Of a DNA stretch of 47,015 nucleotides, positions 35,426 through 42,961 are shown piece after piece. The stretch lies in contig NZ_JBPESN010000016.1 of assembly GCF_051710625.1 (NCBI RefSeq), forward strand, positions 1 to 47,015, in the 5' to 3' direction. The stretch is from JBPESN01 sp051710625. GTDB lineage: Bacteria; Pseudomonadota; Gammaproteobacteria; Enterobacterales; Enterobacteriaceae. The position numbers were made by a program, and so were the translations under genes. The notes beneath the pieces were generated by a model. That model had not been told where the DNA came from and did no database searches. It saw only the letters and a list, made by a program, of their open reading frames with translations. The number at the start of each line of letters is the position of its first letter. The first letter of the stretch is position 1.

Positions 35426-37978
35426 TTGTACTTCTACATCGAGACCTTGAAACAGAGACTGGACGCGATTAACCAACTACGGGTGGATCGCGCGTTGGCG
35501 GCCATGGGGCCGGATTTTCAACACGTATACAGTCTGCTGCCAACCTTACTACATTTTCATCATCCGATGCTTCCGGGTTACCTGGACGGCACCGTGCCCC
35601 ACGGCATCTGTTTTTATTCCCCCGATGAGACCCAGCGCGCCTGGCTCGACGACATCGGCCGTCAGGCCGGCGCGGCGGTAGCGGCGCCGGACAGCGGCGC
35701 GCAGCCGATCACCGGCGTTTACTCCATGGGCAGTACCTCTTCCATCGGCCAAAACGCCAGCTCCGATCTCGACATCTGGGTGTGTCATCAGTCCTGGCTG
35801 GACAACGAAGAACGCGCTCAACTGCAGTGTAAATGTCATCTGCTTGAGCAGTGGGCGAACCGCCGGGGCGTGGACGTCAATTTCTTCCTGATCGATGAAA
35901 ACCGTTTTCGCCATAATGAAAGCGGCAACCTCGGCGATGAGGACTGCGGCTCTACCCAGCACATCCTACTGCTGGATGAATTCTATCGCACCGCCGTGCG
36001 CATGGGCGGTAAGCGTATCCTGTGGAATATGGTGCCCGGCGACGAAGAAGCGCACTACGACGAGTATGTTCTGTCGCTGTACGCCCGCGGCGCGCTGACG
36101 CCCAACGAGTGGCTGGATTTGGGGGGCCTCGGCACCCTGTCCGCGGAAGAATACTTCGGCGCCAGCCTGTGGCAGCTGTATAAAAGCATCAATTCTCCTT
36201 ACAAGGCGGTGCTAAAAACGCTGCTGCTGGAAGCCTACTCCTGGGAATATCCCCACACCGAACTGCTGGCGATGAAAATCAAACAGCGGTTGCATGACGG
36301 CGAAATCGTTTCCTTCGGCCTCGACCCCTATTGCATGATGCTGGAGCGGGTGACCTACTATCTGACGCAGATAAACGATATGACGCGGCTGGATATGGTG
36401 CGTCGCTGCTTCTATCTGAAGGTGTGCGAAAAACTGTCACAGGATCCGGCGGGCACGCCCTGGCGGCAGGAGATCCTGACACAGCTGGTGACGAGCTGGG
36501 GCTGGGATGACGCGCGGCTGAAGATGCTCGACGAGCGCGCCAACTGGAAGATTGCGCAGGTGCGCGAAGCGCACAATGAGCTGCTGGACGCCATGATGCA
36601 GAGTTATCGTAATCTGATCCGGTTTGCCCGCCGCAACAACTTAAGCGTCAGCGCCAGCCCGCAGGATATCGGCGTGCTGACCCGCAAGTTGTATGCGGCC
36701 TTCGAGGCGCTGCCCGGTAAAGTGACTTTGCTCAATCCGCAGATCTCGCCGGATCTGTCGGAACCGCATCTGACGTTCATCCATGTGCCGCAGGGCCGCG
36801 CCAACCGTACCGGCTGGTATTTATACAATCAGTCGCCGTCGATGGATTCTATCATCAGCCATCAGCCGCTGGAATATAACCGCTATCTCAATAAACTAGT
36901 GGCCTGGGCCTGGTTTAACGGGCTGTTGACCCGGTCGACCCAGGTGCATATCAAGGGCAGCGACACCTGCGATAGCGCCAAGCTGAATGAGCTTATCGCC
37001 GATGTGGCCGGCCACTTCCCGCTGCGGGTGCCGGCGCCGACGCCCAAGGCGCTCTACAGCCCGTGCGAAATCCGTCATCTGGCGATTATCGTCAATCTTG
37101 AGCACGATCCCACCGCGGTATTCCGTAATCAGGTGGTGCATTTCGACTTCCGCAAACTGGATGTGTTCAGCTTCGGCCAGCAGCAGCAGTGTCTGGTGGG
37201 CAGCATTGATTTGCTTTACCGCAACTCGTGGAATGAAGTGCGCACCCTGCATTTCAGCGGCGAGCAGGCCGTGCTGGAAGCGCTAAAAACCATTCTCGGC
37301 AAAATGCATCAGGATGCCGCGCCGCCGGATACGGTGGAGGTGTTCTGTCACAGCCAGCATTTGCGCGGGCTTGTCTGCACCCGGGTGCAGCAGCTGGTTT
37401 CCGAATGTATCAAGCTGCGCCTCTCCAGTACCCGCCAGGATCCGGCGCGGTTCAAGGCGGTGCGCGTGGCGGGACAGACCTGGGGGCTGTTTTTCGAGCG
37501 CCTGAGCGTTTCGGTGCAGAAGCTGGAAGACGCGGTGGAGTTCTACGGCGCGATATCTAACAATAAGCTGCACGGGCTGTCCATCCAGATGGAGACCGAG
37601 CAGGTCCATCTGCCGCCGGTGGTGGACGGATTCGCCAGCGAAGGCATCATCCAGTTCTTTTTTGAGGACACCACCGACGACAGCGGTTTCAATATTTATA
37701 TTCTCGATGAAATCAATCGGGTGGAAGCCTATCATCATTGCGAAGGCAGCAAAGAGGAACTGGTGCGCGACGTCAGCCGGTTCTACTCCTCTTCCCACGA
37801 CCGCTTCACCTACGGCTCCAGTTTCATTAATTTCAATTTGCCGCAGTTCTACCAGATCATGAATCTGGACGGCCGCATCCAGGTCGTGCCGTTCTGCAGC
37901 AGCGTGCTGTCCCATTTATGCGCCGCGCCATTTGACAATGGCGCGCCGCCGCTGGCGCAAAACGCGCGCAGCAGCTAA
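35426..37978 (+). CDS. cyaA: Class I adenylate cyclase (CyaA), TTG start
   Basis: 850 residues (E. coli 848). It makes cAMP for CRP and is regulated through EIIA-Glc. The start is TTG at 35426 (YFYIETLKQRLDAINQLRVD), the same rare start as E. coli, where it limits translation. Catalytic nucleotidyltransferase signature: VYSMGSTSSIGQNASSDLDI then WVCHQSW. C-terminal regulatory part is full length through RFYSSSHDRFTYGSSFINFN and LPQFYQIMNLDGR, with a short divergent tail. No lesion seen. Divergent from hemC. cyaY, normally just downstream on the other strand, is missing from the 140-bp gap to lptM. Confidence 0.97.
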   Translation: MYFYIETLKQRLDAINQLRVDRALAAMGPDFQHVYSLLPTLLHFHHPMLPGYLDGTVPHGICFYSPDETQRAWLDDIGRQAGAAVAAPDSGAQPITGVYSMGSTSSIGQNASSDLDIWVCHQSWLDNEERAQLQCKCHLLEQWANRRGVDVNFFLIDENRFRHNESGNLGDEDCGSTQHILLLDEFYRTAVRMGGKRILWNMVPGDEEAHYDEYVLSLYARGALTPNEWLDLGGLGTLSAEEYFGASLWQLYKSINSPYKAVLKTLLLEAYSWEYPHTELLAMKIKQRLHDGEIVSFGLDPYCMMLERVTYYLTQINDMTRLDMVRRCFYLKVCEKLSQDPAGTPWRQEILTQLVTSWGWDDARLKMLDERANWKIAQVREAHNELLDAMMQSYRNLIRFARRNNLSVSASPQDIGVLTRKLYAAFEALPGKVTLLNPQISPDLSEPHLTFIHVPQGRANRTGWYLYNQSPSMDSIISHQPLEYNRYLNKLVAWAWFNGLLTRSTQVHIKGSDTCDSAKLNELIADVAGHFPLRVPAPTPKALYSPCEIRHLAIIVNLEHDPTAVFRNQVVHFDFRKLDVFSFGQQQQCLVGSIDLLYRNSWNEVRTLHFSGEQAVLEALKTILGKMHQDAAPPDTVEVFCHSQHLRGLVCTRVQQLVSECIKLRLSSTRQDPARFKAVRVAGQTWGLFFERLSVSVQKLEDAVEFYGAISNNKLHGLSIQMETEQVHLPPVVDGFASEGIIQFFFEDTTDDSGFNIYILDEINRVEAYHHCEGSKEELVRDVSRFYSSSHDRFTYGSSFINFNLPQFYQIMNLDGRIQVVPFCSSVLSHLCAAPFDNGAPPLAQNARSS

Positions 37979-38118
37979 TTCGCCGGCGGGGCGCGCTGTC
38001 CCTGCGCCCGCCATTTCCCGCCCGCCGCGTCGCTTGCCAACGACAATTACTGTTGCTTTTCAGATGCCAACTGCGATGATAGGAAGCTGAGACGGATGAA
38101 CAATAGGTAATGGGTGAA

Positions 38119-38342
38119 ATGAAAAGCGAATTGTGCCGCATGGCGTTGGGGTTGATGCTGCTGGGACTTTACGGCTGTGGCCTGAAAAACTCCCTTTATT
38201 TTCCACCGGCGGATAAAGCGGATAAAAGCGAACAGAAGCATCAACTGACGACCACGCCGTCCTTGACCCAGTCCCCGGTGCAGAGACCGCCTCGCCCGGG
38301 GATGACGGCAGCAGCACCGCCATCGGGACCGAACAGCCGTAA
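38119..38342 (+). pseudogene. lptM: lptM (yifL) lipoprotein, probable 3' frameshift
   Basis: LptM (YifL) is a small outer-membrane lipoprotein that helps LptD oxidative maturation. The signal peptide and lipobox are clear (LGLMLLGLYGCGLKNSLYFP then PADK), with the acylated Cys in LYGC. E. coli LptM is 67 residues. In this frame translation would run into dapF to 38469. In the neighbouring frame a natural end is readable (SPGDDGSSTAIGTEQP, TAA at 38340-38342). I infer a one-base shift between 38230 and 38300. The lipobox end could still be made with a foreign tail, so it is a borderline case. Confidence 0.6.
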
Positions 38343-38411
38343 TCGCGACGCAGTCGCTTCCTGCCGGCAGACGCGCTATGCTGCATTATCGGCTACTCAG
38401 CGGAGTGGGAT

Positions 38412-39236
38412 ATGCAGTTCTCCAAAATGCACGGCCTGGGTAACGACTTTATGGTCGTGGATGCCGTGACGCAAAATGTTTATTTCTCACCCGAAATGAT
38501 CCGCCACCTGTCGGACCGGCATTGCGGCGTAGGGTTTGATCAATTGCTGGTAGTGGAACCACCCTATGATCCGGAACTGGATTTCCATTATCGTATTTTT
38601 AACGTCGACGGTAGCGAAGTAGCGCAATGCGGCAACGGCGCCCGCTGTTTTGCCCGTTTTGTGCGCATGAAGAATTTGACCAACAAACGTGATATCCATG
38701 TCAGTACCCAAACGAGGCATATGGTATTGACCGTCACTGAAGACGATTCGGTACGCGTCAATATGGGCGAGCCAAATTTCGACCCGCAGCAGGTGCCGTT
38801 TCGCGCGGCCAGGGTTGAAAAAACCTATATTATGCGTGCGGCGGAGCAGACGGTGCTCGGCGGCGTGGTGTCCATGGGCAACCCGCACTGCGTGATCGCC
38901 GTAAACAGCGTAGACAACGCCCCGGTCGCGACGCTTGGACCGGTATTGGAGAGCCACGAGCGTTTTCCGGAACGGGCTAATATCGGTTTTATGCAGGTGT
39001 TGAACCGCGGGCATATCCGCCTGCGGGTCTACGAACGCGGCGCGGGGGAAACCCAAGCCTGCGGCAGCGGCGCCTGTGCCGCGGTCGCGGTGGGGATCTC
39101 GCAGGGTCAGCTGGCGGAACAGGTACAGGTGGAACTCACCGGCGGCCGACTCGCCATCAGCTGGCGCGGACCGGGTCATCCGCTGTACATGACCGGGCCG
39201 GCCACCCATATCTATGACGGATTTATTCATTTATGA
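38412..39236 (+). CDS. dapF: Diaminopimelate epimerase (DapF)
   Basis: 274 residues, the same as E. coli. It converts LL- to meso-diaminopimelate for lysine and peptidoglycan. N-terminus MQFSKMHGLGNDFMVVDAVT; the two catalytic cysteines are in VAQCGNGARCFARF and ETQACGSGACAAVAVG. Its stop overlaps the DUF484 start by four bases (39233-39236). Intact. Confidence 0.98.
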   Translation: MQFSKMHGLGNDFMVVDAVTQNVYFSPEMIRHLSDRHCGVGFDQLLVVEPPYDPELDFHYRIFNVDGSEVAQCGNGARCFARFVRMKNLTNKRDIHVSTQTRHMVLTVTEDDSVRVNMGEPNFDPQQVPFRAARVEKTYIMRAAEQTVLGGVVSMGNPHCVIAVNSVDNAPVATLGPVLESHERFPERANIGFMQVLNRGHIRLRVYERGAGETQACGSGACAAVAVGISQGQLAEQVQVELTGGRLAISWRGPGHPLYMTGPATHIYDGFIHL

Positions 39237-39935
39237 AGCAAGTCGGCGAACAGGCGGACAGCGCGCAAACGCTGGATGACGAACAGGTGGTGCAATATCT
39301 GCTCACGCACCCGGATTTCTTTATCTGCAATGCCCGGGTCATAAAGCAGATGGTGGTGCCGCATCCGGTGCGCGGCTGTGTGTCGCTGCTGGAATGGCAA
39401 CTGGGACGTCAGCGTGCTCATATTCAGCAGTTGGAAGACGATATTACCCGCCTCATGGAACACGCGAGCACCAACAAGCCGCTGTTCCATCGGTTACTGC
39501 GGTTGCAGTCCGATCTGGTGGCGGCAGGGAGTTTGCAGGAACTGCTTAATCGCCTGCAGCGCTGGGCGCGCGGACTAGGACTCGCGGGCGCGCATGTGCG
39601 TCTGTTCAGCGACCAATGGCAGTTGGGCGCGCCGTCCGGATTCACCCATTTGGCGCTAGCGCGCAGCGCGTTTGAGCCGCTGCGGATCCAGCGCCTCGGC
39701 CAGGGCAACCATTATCTGGGCAAGCTTAATGGTCCGGAACTGCTGCCTCTGCCTCAGGTGCAGCAGGTCGCCTCCGTCGCCATGTCGCAGCTGGGGGATG
39801 ACGGCGTCCTAGGCGTGCTGATGTTTACCAGCCGCTACAGCCAGCATTTCCAGGACGGGATGGGCAAGGTGTTATTACAGCCAGTTGGCCGTACTGTTAC
39901 CGGGGCTGCTGGAACGTTGGGTCAGCCGGGCATGA
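39233..39935 (+). pseudogene. yigA: DUF484 protein (YigA), frameshifted near the end into xerC
   Basis: A DUF484 protein (235 residues in E. coli), GAF-like, always encoded between dapF and xerC; function unknown. ATG at 39233 (MKQVGEQADSAQTLDDEQVV), then VPHPVRGCVSLLEWQLGRQR, RWARGLGLAGAHVRLFSDQW and LRIQRLGQGNHYLGKLNGPE. Near 39883 an extra C shifts the frame: the native end LAVLLPGLLERWVSRA with TGA at 39933-39935 is readable one frame over, overlapping the xerC ATG. As it stands, the frame continues through the xerC start, so translation would give a DUF484-XerC fusion. The protein loses only its last ~17 residues, so it could retain some activity. Confidence 0.8.
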
Positions 39936-40847
39936 CCGGCACCAGCTCTCCGCTGCTGCCGCAGGTCGACGCTTTCCTGCATTATCTGCGGGTGGAGCAG
40001 CAAGTGAGCGTCAAAACGCGGGAAAGCTATCAGCAGCAGCTGTATATCGTTATCGTCCTGTTTGATGAAATGGGGCTGACGGAATGGCGCCAGCTGGAGG
40101 TAAGCCAGGTGCGGGCGCTGGCCGCGCGAAGCAAGCGCCAGGGGCTACAGTCCGCCAGTTTGGCGCTGCGGCTCTCTGCGCTACGCAGCTTTCTCGACTG
40201 GCTGGTGAACACCGACGCGCTGGGCGCAAACCCGGCACGCGGCGTATCCGCGCCGCGCCACGGACGGCATTTGCCAAAAAACATGGATGTGGATGAAGTT
40301 GACCACCTGCTGGATATCGATCCCCGCGACCCGCTAGCCCTGCGCGACCGCGCGATGCTTGAAGTGATGTATGGCGCGGGCCTGCATTTGGCGGAGCTGG
40401 TCGGCTTGAATTGCGCGGATATGGATCTCGGCGGCGGCGAAGTGCGGGTGGTGGGTAAGGGCAACAAAGAGCGTAAATTGCCCGTCGGCGCCACCGCCGT
40501 CACCTGGCTGACGCGCTGGTCAGCGCTACATGACCGTTACGCGCCCAAGGATGATGCGGTGTTTATCGCCAACAGCGGACGTCGCATTTCCGCGCGTAAC
40601 GTACAAAAACGCTTCGGCGAATGGGGTGTGAAGCAAGGGGTAAACAGCCATATCCATCCCCATAAGCTGCGTTACTTCTTCGCCACCCATATGCTGGAGT
40701 CAAGCGACAACTTGCTTGCGCGCGGTGCAGGAGCTGCTTGGCCACGCCAACCTCAGCACCACCCAGATTTACACCCACCTCGATTTTCAGCATTTGGCAT
40801 CGGTGTATGATGCCGCGCACCCACGAGCCAAACGGGAAAAAACCTGA
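39932..40847 (+). pseudogene. xerC: xerC (site-specific recombinase), catalytic change and frameshift
   Basis: XerC with XerD resolves chromosome dimers at dif. ATG at 39932 (MTGTSSPLLPQVDAFLHYLR). The core-binding and catalytic domains are recognisable: ALRLSALRSFLDWLV, RHLPKNMDVDEVDHLLDID, MLEVMYGAGLHLAELVGLNC, ISARNVQKRFGEWG, HPHKLRYFFATHMLESS. The first catalytic Arg (GAGLRLSEL in E. coli) is His here. A 4-bp duplication (TTGCTTGC, about 40713-40720) then shifts the frame before the final GH...Y motif; RAVQELLGHANLSTTQIYTH and LDFQHLASVYDAAHPRAK are in the next frame, ending TGA at 40845. The Tyr nucleophile is therefore lost. Confidence 0.92.
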
Positions 40848-41563
40848 TGCATTTCTATCGTCCTTTGCGACCGCTGCGCGCGTTAACCTTTGATCTCGAT
40901 GATACCCTGTACGATAACCGGCCAGTGATCGCCCGCACCGAATTTGAGTCGGTGCGGTTTCTGCAGCATTACCATCCTGCGCTGCGCGATTTGGGGCAAA
41001 AAGATTATCAGCGTTTGCGCCGTGAGCTGCGTCTGCGCGAGCCGGAAATCTATCACGATGTGAGCCATTGGCGCTGGCGCTCGATCGAATTGGCGATGCG
41101 TAACGCGGGGCTCAGCGAGCACGACGCGCGCGCCGGCGCCGATGCCGCCATGGAGGTCGTCTTGCGCTGGCGCAGTCAGATTGATGTCCCGGCAGATACG
41201 CACGAAACGTTGGCGGCTCTTGGCGCTCGCTGGCCGTTGGTGGCGATCACCAACGGCAATGCGTCACCCGAGGCCTGCGGGCTGGCGGGCTATTTCAGCC
41301 ACATTCTGCGCGCCGGCCCGGACGGCCGCGCCAAGCCCTGGCAGGATATGTACCATCTGGCGGCAACGCGGCTGAAGGCGCCGCCCGAGACCATTTTGCA
41401 CGTGGGCGACGATCTGGAAGCGGATGTCACCGGCGCCATCCGCTACGGGATGCAGGCCTGCTGGATCAACGATCGCGGCGGTAATTTCGCCGCCGCCGCC
41501 GATGCGCGTCTGTTGCCGCATCTGGAAATTTCGCGGTTGACATCCCTGACAGCCTTGTTATAA
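40847..41563 (+). CDS. yigB: HAD-family phosphatase YigB
   Basis: 238 residues, the same as E. coli YigB, a haloacid-dehalogenase phosphatase shown in E. coli to act on FMN and other small phosphates. Motif I LTFDLDDTLYDN (nucleophile Asp in DLDDT), motif II VAITNGNAS, motif III lysine in GRAKPWQDMYH, motif IV HVGDDLEADVTGA. The ATG overlaps the xerC stop (TGATG). Intact and followed by an ISL3 insertion. Confidence 0.95.
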   Translation: MHFYRPLRPLRALTFDLDDTLYDNRPVIARTEFESVRFLQHYHPALRDLGQKDYQRLRRELRLREPEIYHDVSHWRWRSIELAMRNAGLSEHDARAGADAAMEVVLRWRSQIDVPADTHETLAALGARWPLVAITNGNASPEACGLAGYFSHILRAGPDGRAKPWQDMYHLAATRLKAPPETILHVGDDLEADVTGAIRYGMQACWINDRGGNFAAAADARLLPHLEISRLTSLTALL

Positions 41564-41588
41564 TCAACGCTAACTTTGTATAAAATGA

Positions 41589-42903
41589 GGGTCTTCCCCT
41601 CTTGTGGTGGATCGGGGCATTATAATGGCAATCTTGATACTCTGAGGTGCCAGCCATGGACGAAAAGTCCCTCTATGCCCACATTCTTAACCTGTCCGCG
41701 CCGTGGCAGGTTAATTCTCTCTCCCTCGATAAAAATGCCGGTTCTGTGACGGTCACCGTCGGTATCGCTGAGCATACGCCTTTAACCTGTCCGACCTGGG
41801 GTAAATCCTGCCCCATATATGACCATCGACATCGTAAATGGCGTCATTTCGATACCTGCCAGTTCACGACACTGGTTGAGGCGGATGTTCCTCGCATTGA
41901 TTGCCCTGAACACGGTTGCCAGACACTCCCCGTTCCCTGGGCTGGCCCTGGAAGCCGGTACACGCTGTTGTTCAAGTTCTTTGTCCTCTCATGGCTTAAA
42001 ATCAGCACGGTAGATGCCGTCAAGAAGCAGCTTAAGCTAAGCTGGAATGCCGTGGACGGCATCATGATGCGCGCCGTTAAACGGGGTCTTGCCCGGATAA
42101 AAAAACCTTTATCAGCTCGCCACTTCTGCGTGGATGAAGTGGCCTTCAAAAAAGGCCATCAGTACGTCACCGTTATCTCTGACCGTCAAGGCCGGGCTCT
42201 GAAACTGACAGATGACCGTGGTATGGAGAGTCTCGCCAGCTATCTGCGCTGCCTGAGCGATTGCCAACTGGACGAGATAAAACCGCTGTCGATGGACATG
42301 AACATGGCCTATATCAGCGCGGCCCGGATCCATCTTCCCAAGGCTGTGGATAAAATCGCCTTCGACCACTTCCATGTGGCAAAAACGCTCTGCACCGTTG
42401 TTGATAAAACACGTATGGCTGAAATGAAACGCATCCCATCGTCAGACAGGAAAGGGGCTCATCGCTCGCGCTATCTGTGGTTTTACGGTAAACAGAACCG
42501 GCATGGACGCAGGTCCGACAGGTTGGAAGTTGCACGCTTGGTGTTACCCCAAACCAGTCAGTGCTGGGTCATGAAAGAACTTGCCCTCGACCTGTGGCAC
42601 CGCTGCTACGACAGCCATAGCCGAAAGCTGTGGCAGGAATGGATGATAATGGCAAAGAACAGCGGAATACCGCTGATGGTCAGTGTTGGCAGGATGGTGG
42701 CAAAGCCCCTTTACGACATCCTGAATGCGATGAAAAACCGAGTGTCAAACGGCAGTGCGGAGTCGCTAAACAGTAAAATACGCCTGCTCAGGATTAAGTC
42801 ACGGAGCTTCAGGAATAAAGAACGGTTCAAGCTGGGTGTGCTGTTCCACTACGGAAAGCTGAACATGGCGTTCTGAGTCTCCCACCATGATCGGGAAAGA
42901 CCC
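41589..42903 (+). mobile_element. Complete ISL3-family insertion sequence
   Basis: 1315 bp with imperfect terminal inverted repeats: GGGTCTTCCCCTCTTGTGG on the left and GGGTCTTTCCCGATCATGG on the reverse complement of the right. It contains a single undamaged transposase gene. ISL3 elements normally make an 8-bp target duplication; the flanks here (TAAAATGA and ATAAATAC) do not match. It separates yigB from uvrD, which are adjacent in E. coli. Confidence 0.88.
41656..42876 (+). CDS. ISL3-family transposase (DDE)
   Basis: 406 residues from MDEKSLYAHILNLSAPWQVN; an upstream in-frame ATG at 41647 is possible. N-terminal zinc-finger region (LTCPTWGKSCPIYDHRHRKW; RIDCPEHGCQ; the first knuckle reads CPTWG where CPxCG is usual), helix-turn-helix (SWNAVDGIMMRAVKRGLARI), then the DDE transposase core (FCVDEVAFKKGHQYVTVISD; LSMDMNMAYISAARIHLPKA; DHFHVAKTL) and the C-terminal SNGSAESLNSKIRLLRIKSR. 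Full length with no lesion. It is the only undamaged transposase fully within the window, so it may still be active. Confidence 0.93.
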   Translation: MDEKSLYAHILNLSAPWQVNSLSLDKNAGSVTVTVGIAEHTPLTCPTWGKSCPIYDHRHRKWRHFDTCQFTTLVEADVPRIDCPEHGCQTLPVPWAGPGSRYTLLFKFFVLSWLKISTVDAVKKQLKLSWNAVDGIMMRAVKRGLARIKKPLSARHFCVDEVAFKKGHQYVTVISDRQGRALKLTDDRGMESLASYLRCLSDCQLDEIKPLSMDMNMAYISAARIHLPKAVDKIAFDHFHVAKTLCTVVDKTRMAEMKRIPSSDRKGAHRSRYLWFYGKQNRHGRRSDRLEVARLVLPQTSQCWVMKELALDLWHRCYDSHSRKLWQEWMIMAKNSGIPLMVSVGRMVAKPLYDILNAMKNRVSNGSAESLNSKIRLLRIKSRSFRNKERFKLGVLFHYGKLNMAF

Positions 42904-42914
42904 ATAAATACCAG
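42904..42914 (+). promoter_or_regulatory. Half of a predicted LexA box upstream of uvrD
   Basis: ATAAATACCAG directly follows the ISL3 right end. The E. coli uvrD LexA box, as I recall it, is CTGTATATATACCCAG; the right half matches this sequence, while the CTGT left half is absent on either side of the element. The left flank (TTTGTATAAAAT, 41574-41585) also resembles the E. coli sequence just upstream of the box. I infer that the element inserted into the operator. Confidence 0.55.
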
Positions 42915-42961
42915 TGTTTCGCCGCCGGGCGGCGTTCCTCATCGCATGTTAAAGGCCACCT

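Noticed and set aside
38487..39230. 247-codon minus-strand frame over dapF
   Set aside because: Antisense shadow of intact dapF.
41581..42911. 8-bp target-site duplication for the ISL3 element
   Set aside because: Flanks TAAAATGA and ATAAATAC share AT-rich bases but are not a direct repeat.
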